In this document: positions 33,085 through 50,800 of the stretch, piece by piece
Layout: every line of letters starts with the position of its first letter
How positions within the stretch are numbered: position 1 is the first letter of the stretch
Origin: Cynocephalus volans
Lineage: Eukaryota; Chordata; Mammalia; Dermoptera; Cynocephalidae
Reading direction: 5' to 3'
Assembly (NCBI RefSeq): GCF_027409185.1
Contig: NC_084461.1
Coordinates: forward strand, 190,360,501 to 190,424,500
Length of the DNA stretch: 64,000 nt
The notes under the pieces: generated by a model
What the model was told of the DNA's origin: nothing
Databases searched by the model: none
The model's input: only the letters and a program-made list of their open reading frames with translations
Program-made: the position numbers and the translations under genes

Positions 33085-34450
33085 CTGAACACCAAAAGCA
33101 CAATCCATACAAGGAAAAGGCAGAAAATTTGACCTCATCAAAATTTTAAAGTTTGCTTTCCAAAAGACCACATGAAAAGGATGAAAGACAAGCTCCAGAC
33201 TGGGAGAAAATATCCGACAGAGAACTGCCTAGAACATCTAGATATATATCAACTGGGAGAAAATATCTGACAGAGAACTGCCTAGAACACCTAGATATGT
33301 ATCTAGAGTATATAAAGAATTCCCAAAACTCAAGAGTTTAAAAAGAAAACTCAGAACATAGACAACAGACATGAACAGATATTTTATGAAGAGGATTTAC
33401 AGATGGCAAATAAGCACATGAAGAAATGTTCAACATTGTTAGCCATTAAGGAAATGCAGAGGAAAACTACTATGCGATATCACTGCACACCTATCAGAAC
33501 GGCTAAAATAAAAAATAGTCATAATAGAGAGGATGCAGAGAAACTGGGTCATTCATACATTGGTGGGAATGTAAAACATTATAGTCCCTCTGAAAAAGGA
33601 TATGGCAGTTTTTTAAAAAACTAAACATGCACTTACTATATGAACCAACAATTGTACTCTTGGGCATTTATCCCAGAGAAATGAAGGTTCACACAAACAC
33701 CAGCACTTGAGTCTTCATGGCAGCTTTACTCTTAATATCCCCATACTGGAAACAGCCTAAATGTCTTTCAGCCTGAATGCATAAGCAAATGGTGGCATAT
33801 TCATACCACGGAATGCTACCCAGCAATCAAAAGGAGCAAACTATGGGTACACATAACAGCTAGGACAGAAGAGAAATATGCAGAGTGAAAAAAGCCAATC
33901 CCAAAAGGTTACATACTGTATGACTCCGTTTACATAGCATCCTTGATGTGACAAAACTCTCAGATGGAGAATAGATGAATGATTGCCAGGCATTAGGGAA
34001 GGGAGAGAGTGGGAGGAGGTGTGGCTATAAAAGGGTAGCATAAGGGATCCTTGCAATGAAATGTTCTGTGTCTTGACTGTGGTGGTGGTGACACGAATCT
34101 ACACATGATAAAATTGTACAGCTCTAGGGCTGGTTGGTTAGCTCAGTGGGTTAGAACGTGGTGTTAGTAACACCAAGATCAAGGGTTTGGATCCCCATGC
34201 CTACCAGCAGCCAGAAAAAAAAAAATTGCATAGAACTAGATACACACATATACAATGAATTCATGTAAAACTGGTGAAAACTGAGTAAGGTAAGTGGATT
34301 GTATCAATGCCAAGTTTCTGGGTGTGATATTGTACTATAGCTGTGTAAGACATTACCATTGGGGGAAATGGGGTGAAAGGTATATAGGATCTCTCTGTAT
34401 TGTTTCTTAAACTTCCTGTGAATCTATAGTTATCTCAAAATTAAAAAGTA
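33085..34450 (+). mobile_element. L1M-like 3' fragment, split by a SINE
   Basis: Sense L1 with aaatgttcaacattgttagcc, ggaatgctacccagcaatc and an AT-rich end. A tRNA-Ile SINE sits at 34127-34222. It carries an internal tandem duplication at about 33198-33303. Confidence 0.82.
34127..34222 (+). mobile_element. tRNA-Ile SINE (CYN-like), monomer inserted in an L1
   Basis: ggttagctcagtgggttaga and B-box gggtttggatccc. Flanks aaattgtacagctcta and aaattgcatagaacta are a diverged target duplication. Confidence 0.87.
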
Positions 34451-34481
34451 GTCCATACTATGACACATCTATTAGAATTAC

Positions 34482-34570
34482 TTTTTTGTTTGGCGGCCTT
34501 GTACAGGGACCCAAACCATTGGCTTTGGTGTTATAACACCATGCTATAACCAACTGAGCTAACTGGAGAG
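34482..34570 (-). mobile_element. tRNA-Ile SINE (CYN-like), monomer
   Basis: Short T tail, gtacagggacccaaaccatt, accaactgagctaactgg. It faces the plus-oriented copy 30 bases away. Confidence 0.83.
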
Positions 34571-34599
34571 ACTGTCAGCGTTTTTAAAAAGTCATCCTA

Positions 34600-34689
34600 G
34601 GGCTGGCTGGTTAGCTCAGTTGTTCAGAGCACAGTCTTATAACACCAAAGTCAAGGGTACCAGCCAGCTGACCTAAAAATAAATAAACA
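34600..34689 (+). mobile_element. tRNA-Ile SINE (CYN-like), monomer with B-box deletion
   Basis: gggctggctggttagctcag, then a shortened B-box region, and tail (aaat)n. Confidence 0.84.
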
Positions 34690-34694
34690 GATAA

Positions 34695-35335
34695 AAACAT
34701 TGAGAATATCAACTGCTGGTTAGGGTATGGAGCAACCAGAACGGTGCAGCCACTTTGAAAATAGTTTGCAGTTTTTTGTACAGTTAAACATACACTTACC
34801 ATTCAACTCAGTCATCCTACTCATACATATTTACACAAGTGAAATGAAAACTTACGTTTACACAAAAATCTGCCCCTGAATACAGGCTGTATTTGCAATT
34901 TCCCAGAACTGGAAGCAACCCAACTGTCTTTCATTTGGTGAATGAATAAACAAACTATAGTACACATAATATAAATACTATTCAGCAATGAAAAAGAATG
35001 AACTACTGATACATACATCAGTGTTAACAAATCTCACATGAATATTGCTAAGAGAAAGAAGACAGACTCAAAGGGCTACGAAGAGTACAATTCCATTTAT
35101 GATATTCTGGAAAAGGCAAAACTGTAAGGATAGAGAACGGGTCAGCGGCTGCTGGATGCTGTGGTGGAGGCAAGAGTTGATTATAAAGGGCCACGAGGAC
35201 ATTCTGAATGATGGAAATGTTCCGTATCTTGACTGTAATGGTTACACGACTTTAGGCATTTGCCAAAACCCATAAAACTGAATACAAAAATAGTTAATTT
35301 TACTATATGTAAGTTATACCTCCATTTTTTTTAAA
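34695..35335 (+). mobile_element. Second L1M-like 3' fragment
   Basis: Sense L1 3' end with actggaagcaacccaactgtc and tactattcagcaatgaaaaag. Confidence 0.8.
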
Positions 35336-35573
35336 TCAAGAAAAAAAATGAGATCAGGTATCTTTTTGTAACTTCACATTAATTTATGCAAGAAGGTAGT
35401 ATGTGCAAAATGCTCAAAAATAAAATGTACATTATTTTAGCTCTAACAAAATCCTTAGGAATTGTTTTAAACAATGTGGGCATTACGAGTAACTACAGAT
35501 TTTTTTTTTTTAACTCTACAATAAGAAAATACATTTCTTTGAATGGAAAAATGAATTATTTAAAATGGAAAGA

Positions 35574-35675
35574 GGCGCTGGCTGGTAACTCAGTTGGTTG
35601 GAGCATGGTGCTGATAACACCAAGGTCAAGATTTTGGATCCCCGTACTGGCCAGCTTCCCCCCTCCAAAAAAAAG
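35574..35675 (+). mobile_element. tRNA-Ile SINE (CYN-like), monomer
   Basis: ggctggtaactcagttggtt, gctgataacaccaaggtcaag, ending in A8. Confidence 0.85.
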
Positions 35676-35688
35676 TTTAAAAAAAAAA

Positions 35689-35853
35689 TTTTTTTTTTAA
35701 AGATGACGGATAAGGGGATCTGAACCCTTGACTTGGTATTGTCAGCACCACATTCACCCAGTGAGCTAACCAGCCATCCCTATATAGGGATCCAAACCTG
35801 TGGCCTTGGTGGTGTCAGCACCACACTCTCCCAAGTGAGCCACGGGCTGGCCC
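35689..35853 (-). mobile_element. tRNA-Ile SINE (CYN-like), dimer
   Basis: Two tRNA-like units in reverse orientation joined at atccctatatagggatcc, each with an agc(t)aac or gagccac A-box complement. Confidence 0.87.
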
Positions 35854-36605
35854 TTAAAAAATTTTTTAATAAAAAAAAATAAAATGGAAAATGAAATCAT
35901 CTGAAACAAAGAGGACAAGATGCTCATGTTTATTACTTCCAGATGGGGGACCCATGCGTATTTTTTATATTACTCTGGGTTCTTTTCCCTAGTACCCCAC
36001 AGGGCTGTCTTAAGGATTAAATTAGATACTGTCTATAGGTAGAGTGCTTAGCAGAGTGTTTGACTCACAGTAATTGCTCAAACTATCTCAGCTCCTCCCT
36101 TACCCTCATCCTCCAAGTCCAGACCATCAGTCCCTTCCAAGCTGGTCTCCACCAGGTGGTACTGATGGTCTCTCTTTCTTTCCCTAATCAGGCTGAGGGC
36201 TCCATGAGACGTGGCCAGGGTAGCCCCATCACCAGCACAGCAAAGAGCTGAAACATAGCAGGCCCTCAGTACCTTTCCCTGAAGTGAATGACTCTGCCCA
36301 GGGCCTGAAAAACAGTGGGTGCCCAATGATTATCCTTTTGAGCTGCTGACTGAATACACAGCTACGTTAGTGAGGCCCACTCTCACCCAGTCAGGAAGAG
36401 GCTTGGCCAGACGTGGGGCCCCAAGAGAAGCAAACTGTTGGCCAAGGGACCAATGTCCTCTCCACTGCACATCAATGTAGATGGAGAGGTAAAAGCTCTC
36501 TGGGAGGGGCAGAGGTTGCTTCGCTCCCCTCAGTCTCCTCCCTCTCCCTCTGAGAGCGGATTTCCCAGGCTGTGCTTGGCCAGGCAAGGAAATGTTGTGT
36601 TGCTG

Positions 36606-36619
36606 GTTACCTGAGCAAC
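36606..36619 (+). promoter_or_regulatory. X-box (RFX-type site) in the CFAP73 promoter
   Basis: GTTACCTGAGCAAC fits the X-box consensus GTNRCC-N(0-3)-RGYAAC at every constrained position with a two-base spacer. It lies 138-151 bases upstream of the CFAP73 ATG. RFX factors use such sites to switch on ciliary genes, which fits an axonemal product. Confidence 0.75.
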
Positions 36620-36756
36620 CAGGACCTGCTCGGTGGCTGCCTTCTGGGAGTACTGTGCATGCGGCCGCAGCACCCTCCATCAGGATCCCCTGAACCCCCC
36701 CAGGCTTGTGCAAAACTCCAGCCGGTGGGAATAAAGTTCAGGCAAATGCCAGAAGA

Positions 36757-43412
<6,656 letters not shown>

Positions 43413-43586
43413 CCCTGACCCAGGTGAGCAGTGTGGGAGGGGACCCAAGGGACCCGGCCCCTGGAGAGAAGGTCCCACATTCCCTGTGGGGCACAGGCTG
43501 AGTGCCCTCCCTGAACTTGTTTCTTCATCAGAAAGATGGGAGGGCTGTGCCTGCTCATATTGCCTAGGAGCACACAGCAAGCGCTC

Positions 43587-43592
43587 AATAAA
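43587..43592 (+). terminator. Candidate CFAP73 poly(A) signal AATAAA
   Basis: First AATAAA downstream of the CFAP73 stop, 175 bases after it. It sits in a gcgctcaataaatgc context that looks like the 3' end of an old MIR or L2 element. Another AATAAA lies near 43752 and one at 44309, so the true site is open. Confidence 0.45.
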
Positions 43593-44299
43593 TGCAGGCT
43601 GCAGTGAGGACGAGGGGCTATGTGTGGGGCAATCGCTTACCTAAAAAGTGGGGTCAAACCAGGCCCTTCCTCCCAGGGTGGTTGAGGACATTAAACAAGC
43701 TGATATTGTCAGGTGCTTAAAAAAGGATAAATTCTACATGAGTGAATGGTAAATAAAGTAAAATAAAGAGGACCAGCAAAAGGGTTACAAGGCAGAAATC
43801 TGCGTGCATCTGGGGCACCTGCTCATCAAGGCTCCTCTGTGGAGGGGTGCTGGGTGACCTGCCCATCCCGAGAATCCAGCTGCTGGAGGCTGCCCTTGAC
43901 CTTTTCAGAACCCAAAGTGGGGGATGGGAGCAACAGGGCTTGGCGCAGGACAGAGGCCATAGAAGGCAGGACAGGTTCTGACCTCTAGGTGTAGTGTTAA
44001 CCTCTTCACAGCCAGAGGGGAGCAGCTGTGCCCTCTGACCCCAGGCCTGCATCTATCTCCCTCCCGCAGTTCACTGACAGCTGCAAACCTGTCCTGGTGG
44101 GACGGGAGCCAATTCCCATCTCAGGCAACTGACTCGTCCTCTGAGCATCACTTCCCTCTCCTGTTCAGTGGAGACCCCAGGTGGGATCGTGCAGGGTGTG
44201 TTCACACGCTCTCAACTCATCCACCAGTTAGCAGGGATTTTAGAACCTAGGTCTGTCCCTTCCAACTCCCCGAGTAGACTCTGCACTCCTAGCTCACCA

Positions 44300-44637
44300 G
44301 AGGTGCTCAATAAAGGTTTATTAAAAAACCCATCACTAGACCTGAGGAACTCATGACCTCTGAACCCAGAACACACAGTTGCAGCAGCAGCTGAGTTGCT
44401 GACTCAGGTCCTGGCCTGCCTGACCTTGCTGGCAAACTCCTACACGCTCTTCAGTAGACAGACGTCTCCACCTTAGGCAGAGGCAGCTGCCGCCCTTCTG
44501 TGGCCACGCTCTTCTTCGCGGATGATGGCTCCTGTAGGCAGCTCTCCTAGTGGCACAGGGCCAGGCATGCAGTGGTGCATGGGGAAACGTTTGTTGATGT
44601 CCACATTAGGGCCAGCTACGGGACTGAGTCCTGGTCC
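44300..44637 (-). other. DDX54: Probable DDX54 3' untranslated region
   Basis: From the TAA at 44638-44640 down to just past the minus-strand AATAAA at 44317-44322. The cleavage site is not defined by sequence alone. Confidence 0.5.
44309..44322. terminator. Back-to-back poly(A) signals on both strands
   Basis: AATAAAGGTTTATT holds AATAAA on the plus strand (44309-44314) and AATAAA on the minus strand (44317-44322). It lies between the convergent CFAP73 and DDX54 genes. The minus-strand copy is the likely DDX54 signal, about 315 bases past its stop. Confidence 0.55.
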
Positions 44638-44870
44638 TTACATCCTCTTCCTCATCTTGCCCTTCTTGAGGTGGGCACCTCGGCCGAAGGCACCCTGCTG
44701 CAGCTCCCGGGCACGGCGGCGGTTGCGGGCAGAGAGCTGCTTGAGGCCCCCACGCTGCAGGAAGCGCATCTTCTGGGCCTGGCGCCGCTGCTTCAGAATC
44801 TGCTGCTTGGTCTTGAGTTCCGAGCGCACGCGGCCTGTGGGGGCTGCTGGAGTGCGGGGCTGAGATGCAC
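44638..44870 (-). CDS. DDX54: DDX54 exon 20 (stop codon)
   Basis: 233 bases with [34 protein letters not shown] and the end KKGKMRKRM, then TAA at 44638-44640. The basic tail suits a nucleolar RNA-binding protein. Confidence 0.95.
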
Positions 44871-47800
44871 CTGCCAAGACAGGGAGTCAGGGACCTCAGC
44901 CTTTGGTTCAATTCCCAATGTCTCCTCCTCCAAAGGCTCCCAAACTATTCCTCTGCCCCAGCTCCTATACTGTCCTCATTGCTGTGTCCCCAGTGTCTGG
45001 TACACAGTAAGTGCTTAATAAAGCTTAGCCAGTCTAGTGTCAAGAGCATGGAACCTCAGGCCAGAACTGCCAGGGTTCAAATCCCAGCTGTGACCTCTTA
45101 GACTTAGTGTGTTCAAATCCCACTCTGTGCCTCAGTTTCCCAATCTGCAAATTACGAATAACAGCACCTACCTCACAGGTCCTAATGAAGAGTAAATGAG
45201 TTTACATGTCTAAAGTGCTCAGGACAAGGCCTGGGCCATTTTAAGATACTCTTACATGTAATCATTATTATTAAACATTATCCAACAAAAGTTTATTGAG
45301 CACCTACTGTATGCCAGGCACTGGGGCCCCAGCATTGACCAAGACAGACCCAATCCCTGTTTCCATGGGCTCCATGTGCTACGCTTGTTAGATTAAAAAA
45401 AAAAAAAAAAAAAAAGGCTGTAGCTTAACCTTCCTTTATGCACGAGATGAGTCAGATGAGGCCAGATAGGGGAAGGGACTTGTCCAGAGTCACACAGCAA
45501 AGTGGCAGCAGCATCAGAGGTCAGTGGCCCCACTTCAGCTAGACAAGCAGTTGTCAGCCTGTTCTTCCAGGTCTCTGGAGAGCAAGTACCACCTGCCTCC
45601 CTGGCTCCCCACTAAGCCCTGTGTCTCCTCCTCCTCTTCTGTGCCACCTGTCCCCAACAGGTTCCTCTCCACCCACAATAGTGACCTTCCCAGGGCTCCC
45701 AGATAGATGATCATTAAGGCTGCCCCAGATGTCTCCACTGGGGCAAGGACACCTGACAGGGACCCACCACCTCCAATAAGAACGGAGCAGAGGGGAGAAC
45801 AGCTGCTTTTTCCTGAAGCCCACAGGCCTTCCTCACCTCCCTGGCCTGGCCAGGCCACTGCATGTCACTGCCCACAGCATCAGCCTGCAGTTTTACCCAG
45901 GTCAAACAGGAGCTGAGAAGTGAGTTAGGAGAAGGCCAGGATGGCAGGGCCCCACCCACAGAAACAAAGATAAACTGGGACATAGAGAGAGGCACAAAGA
46001 GGTAAACAGAGAGACAGACACACACACACACACAGAGGGAGGCAAAGACTGAGAGATGTGTATATATGCAGAGACAATGAAAGACAGAAAAAGCAGGAGA
46101 GACACAGAGAGACTGAAAGAGTCAAGGAGAAAGAGATAAAGACCAAGAGAGATGGGAGGAAACAGAGAGACATGGACAGAGAACAGGGAGAAAGAGAAAA
46201 GAGAGAGGGATAGGAACATAGAATTAGAGATGGAAAGAGACAGAGACTCAGAAAGAAAGACAGAAGAAAAGACACAGAAAGTCAAAGACAGAGAGAGAGA
46301 CAGAGAGGGAGAAGCAGAAGAGAAATAGAGAGAAGGATTAGTGCTGACAAGGAGACATATCCACAGACTGGAGAAAACGTAGACAGATGGAAAGAGGAAC
46401 CATGGACAGAGAAAAGGCCCAGGCTAAAGGACAGAGAGAAGGCAGTGACCAGCCCCATGGGGTTGGGAGGAGACAGGCAGAGGCTAAAACCACCGGAGAG
46501 AGCCCCAGGATATGGTCCCAAGCTCCCTTCTCCCCAGGGGAAGCCCCAGGTGGGAGGTGGCAGGCAGCTGGGTGACCCAGGGCCAGCCACCACCCTCGTG
46601 AGCCACCTTGGTTTCCAGCCTGTAAAATGGGCATTCTCAATCTTCTCACCCCCCTGGGCATGAGTGGCGTGTGCAGGACAGAGACTGTCCCCACCCTGCA
46701 AGTGGGGGCCTTTTCCTGACAGCAAGCTCACACGCAGAGGTGGTGGGGCAGGTGTGGGGCTGCAAAGAGGGCCAGACTCCAGTTCCCTCCCTTTAGGACA
46801 GGCCAAAGGTTGTGAGTTGGGAAGGGCTGCTGTGTGGATGGGCACTCTTGTCTCCCCACCGCTGGCCCCTCTGTTCCTCAGGGCTGACCTAGGGCCTTGC
46901 ATGTGGAGGATACACCCCAGGGGGCTGGCCCATGCTGTAGTGGTCACACAGGCACTGGCAGACAAAGCCAGCTTCATTCCCATCTTAGCCTGTTATCAGC
47001 TGAGGGACCCAGGCCAGATCAAAGAGGGCCAGGTCCCCAGACGTTGTACCACTTGCCAACCCACATTTTGAGAAAGATCCTTTCTCAGCCTCCCAGTGAT
47101 CACCTCCTCCTTGTAGCAAAGCTGCTTTCTGATTGCCAGCTTTGGAAAAAAATTCCTTACAGTGTTGCTTAAAAAAAAAAAAAAAAAAAAAACCACCACC
47201 CTTGAGTGTCACAGAGAATCTTTTCCTGCTTATTTTCTGTAGGGTCCAACCACATACAACTGCCATTTTTGCAGGTGAAAAATAGCTGAATAGCAGCATG
47301 TGCACAAGGTTCTACCTCCTGTGTTGTCTAGGTTCTGGGACAACTGGCTTAATTGTTATCCCAGTTGCTTCATTTGTGAAGCAGGAGGGGTCAGGAACAA
47401 TTTGCTGGAGGGGCACGGCGCTGCCCAGTGCCTGTCAGGTGGTGCTAGTGACCATCAGAGGCCCGAACAAGTCCACTGAGGGACAGGGGAACGTGTGCGT
47501 GGAGGGTGATGGGGGGCCCAGTGCTTCAGCAGCGCCCATCCCATCAGACCCAGCACTAGGGCTACACCTCTTGTGCCTCGTCTTTTTCCTAATCTGACCA
47601 CACCTGCCTTCCCCACCTGCACACCCACACTCTCTCCCCTGGCTCTTACCTCGGTGGCTGACTCGCTTCCCACCTCTTCTTGGTGGGCCTCGATGGTCAG
47701 ATGCTCCCTCCTCCTCTGAATCTCGATCATCAATTTTCTGTTTCTGTTTCCACTTCTGGTAGCTGGGAAGCCGCGTTAAGGAAGCTCTACGTGGTATGGT

Positions 47801-50800
47801 GAAGACTCTGCACGGGGACAGGCCCCGCCCACCCCACCCAGGTCCCACCTATAGGAGCTGTTGTAGAAACCGCTCGGCCCCGCCCCCTCAATGCCCCCGC
47901 CCCTTCGGATACAGGTCTCGTTTGTAGGAGCTGCTGACATAGAAGCCACTCTCAGTCTTGATCTTCTTCTTGTCCTCCTGTCCTGACTGTCCCACAAACC
48001 GCTTCTTCTTCCTGTCCCTGCAGGAGAGGGAGCAGGGAGGGCTGTGGTGGAGGGAGGTGGCCTGGGGTGGCTGGCTTTCCCTCGGGAGCCTGTTTCCTCT
48101 CATTGGGTTGTTGGAGGATTAAAGGAAAGCAATACAGCCATGTCTGGCATGCAGTAGGTGCTTGATAAAGCCCTGTTCTCTGTCCCTCTTCACCTTTCTC
48201 TAGCAGCCCAAGTCACAAAAGGAAGGGTCACCAGCAGATTCAATCAGATTTGGGTCGTGGGACAGGGACAAGGGCCTCCTGGAGAATTTCCAACCCACAC
48301 CTACCACTCCTTGCCTCTATGACACTGGGTTGTCACACTCTCTAGAGTTCTCATGAGTAAAATAGGTCATGAGCCATATCCAGAAAGACCAGCCAGGAAA
48401 AGGGACAGACAGGGTTAAGATCTTTGTCGTGTGTGATAAAATCAAGGAGACAGGCCAGGCAGAGGTTGTCACCCCTGCTGTGAGTGACCACATCCCTGCT
48501 GTGCAGGATCAAACAAGAGTCAGGACAGGCAGGGAGCCACCACGCCTGTTGGTAGAGCCAAGTGGCAGTCAGGTCGGGCACTTACCACTTGAGTTGCTGC
48601 CGGCCTCTGGTCAGGTTCTGTGCTTCATCACCCATCAGGTCCAGGACAGCGCCAGCCACTTGCTGCTCGAAGGCTCCCCTTTCCCCACCAACACTCAGGC
48701 TGCAGAGGGAGGGTGAGGAGATACAAACAGGTCAATGGGGGGTGCCCAGCAGGCCTTGCCTGCCCCACCAGGGACTCAGCCGGCCACTCACCCCCGCTCG
48801 CTGTCAAAGTCCTTGGGCCGGTATGGGACATAGAACTCCTGGTCCCGCTGCCGGGCTTCCTCCCTCCGCCTCTTGGCTCCCCTGTCGGGTCCTGGCAGCT
48901 GCCGCTTCCGGCCCACAATCTCCGCAAATACGTCCTGACAGACCAAGGCCCAGCATCACCCTTGCAGCCCCTAGGGAGCCAACCCAGCCTCCCCACCCAC
49001 CAGGCCAGCCAGAGTCCATGAGCCAGAGGCTTCCTGGGGACTTAAAAAGCCTGGCTTTGCCATTTATTAGCTGGGTGATCGGGTCTCCCATGAGACCACC
49101 CATTTCCTTATCTGCACATGCAGCACAACCCCTGCCTCAAGGACCAACAGAGGCAGGACAGGTGGGTGGGGGGTAAGGGGCTGACTAGGACGGAGGCCAT
49201 GCTCAGGCTCACTGAGAGTCTCTCAGCTGCAGTGCCTCTGTCCACAATGTTCTGAAAAGGAACTTTCCTGAAACTCGCTTGGTGGCAAAAGCCCACCTCA
49301 GCTGACAGGAGGCTATTACTCTGTGTCTATCCCTATGAGACATGCCCATCTTGCTGTAGAACCTCTAATGTGTCCAAAGGCAGGTGACACCCCACTGAGG
49401 GTGTGATGTCATACTCAGTGGCCACATGCTAAAGATTCCGCATCCCACAACACATCTGGACCCCAGGCTTTTAGACGAGGGGCGGTGGACAAGCACCATG
49501 CACCCATTCTGCAGATGGGGAAGCTGAGGCTCTGAGTTGCTGACTCCCGTGAACAGCAGAAGTGGAATCTGAATCACTGCATCCACCCCCATTGACTGCT
49601 CACAGTCCTGACGACAGCCCCATGGGCTGCTAAGACTTAACCCACCCACTTCCCCCAACTCCAGGTGCGGGCTCCAGCATGCCCAGGGTGGGGCTGTACC
49701 TCCACGCTCTCTCCTGTGTCCTCCTCGTCATCTTTCTCAGGCTGCTCCTCCTCTGGTGCCCGGCAGCTTGGGACTGGGCCAGCTGGACCCTCCTGCCGCT
49801 CCTGCCGTCCCTGCCGGAAGCTGGCAATGGCCTTGCAGTCCTTCTGCCGCTTGGCGCGCATCACCTGGCTGCTCAGGTCCCGGCTGGAGGCATTGATCTC
49901 AAAGATGGTCTGTGGATGGGAAACCCAAGTCCTTTGCCCACTGGCTTCCCATCCCCAAATTCCACCCTCCCCAGCTTAGTGGGTCATCTCCACTGTATGA
50001 GGTGGGGACTCTCATTACCTGCATTTCCCAATTAGAAAGGGAGACCTGCCCAAGGTAACACAGCTAGGAAAAGCCAGAGCTCAAATGTCAACCCCAAGTC
50101 CACTTGGCTCTAAAACCAGTGCTCATAACCATGACACTCTGCATTTTGCTACTAGCTGGCTGGCTTTCATTGCATCTGTGCGCCCTCTTCTCTATGCACG
50201 AGATGGGGTGCCCAGTGGGAGTCAAGAGGTGGGAGAGAGGGAAGAAAAGCTATGGACAGCCAGCTCTTCAGGCCTCTAACAGGCCGAGGGCATGTCACTG
50301 CCCTCTGTGAGCCTCAGTCTACCTATTTGTAAGTGGTGGGGAGTGGCTACCCATAGGGACCTTCTGTGGCCCAGGCTGGGATGGTTCTAGAACAGGGGGC
50401 ATCTCGAGAGAAGCTGACAGGGCCAAGACTGCAGGTAATGAAGCTGCAAGCTCAGATGCAAACCCCTGCTGAGGACCCACTGGGGGTCAGGAGTACAATC
50501 CAAATCCCAGCACCCTGGCCACCTCTATGTGACTGCAAGCCACCGGCCGCTTGTCACTGGGCCTTGCCGGCCCCCACTCACCGCCCGAGAGCGGTAGTTC
50601 TTGATGCTGTCCACCAGCCTCAACCGCCGCAGCTCCTTCTCCTCAAAGCGTGAGCCTGGCAGGGAGGGAGGCGTGAGGCCAGGTTGGTTCCACGGTGCCC
50701 ATCCACCACTCCCATCCCCTAACCCATGCAGGGACTCACTGAAGAGAGGGTGCAGGCCCAGCCTGGTAAGGTCCAGCTCCTTGGCCCTCTTGATGGACTC

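Larger units (their letters stand above)
27151..36600. other. Repeat-filled intergenic region between RASAL1 and CFAP73
   Basis: About 9.4 kb between the divergent RASAL1 and CFAP73 genes. It holds MIR, L2, two L1 3' fragments and a cluster of tRNA-Ile SINEs (listed separately). I see no spliced coding pattern, no conserved domain and no processed pseudogene. 28,000-29,300 and 29,900-32,200 are largely unique, unremarkable sequence. Confidence 0.7.

Noticed and set aside
34127-34222. tRNA-like sequences with A and B boxes
   Set aside because: They carry A-rich tails, target duplications and mutated stems. They are SINEs, not tRNA genes; none of the copies keeps a full cloverleaf.
46282-46983. 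Open frame of 233 codons on the minus strand
   Set aside because: Its C-terminal half is the Ser/Leu-rich translation of the GA array and the rest has no domain or codon pattern. Low-complexity artefact.
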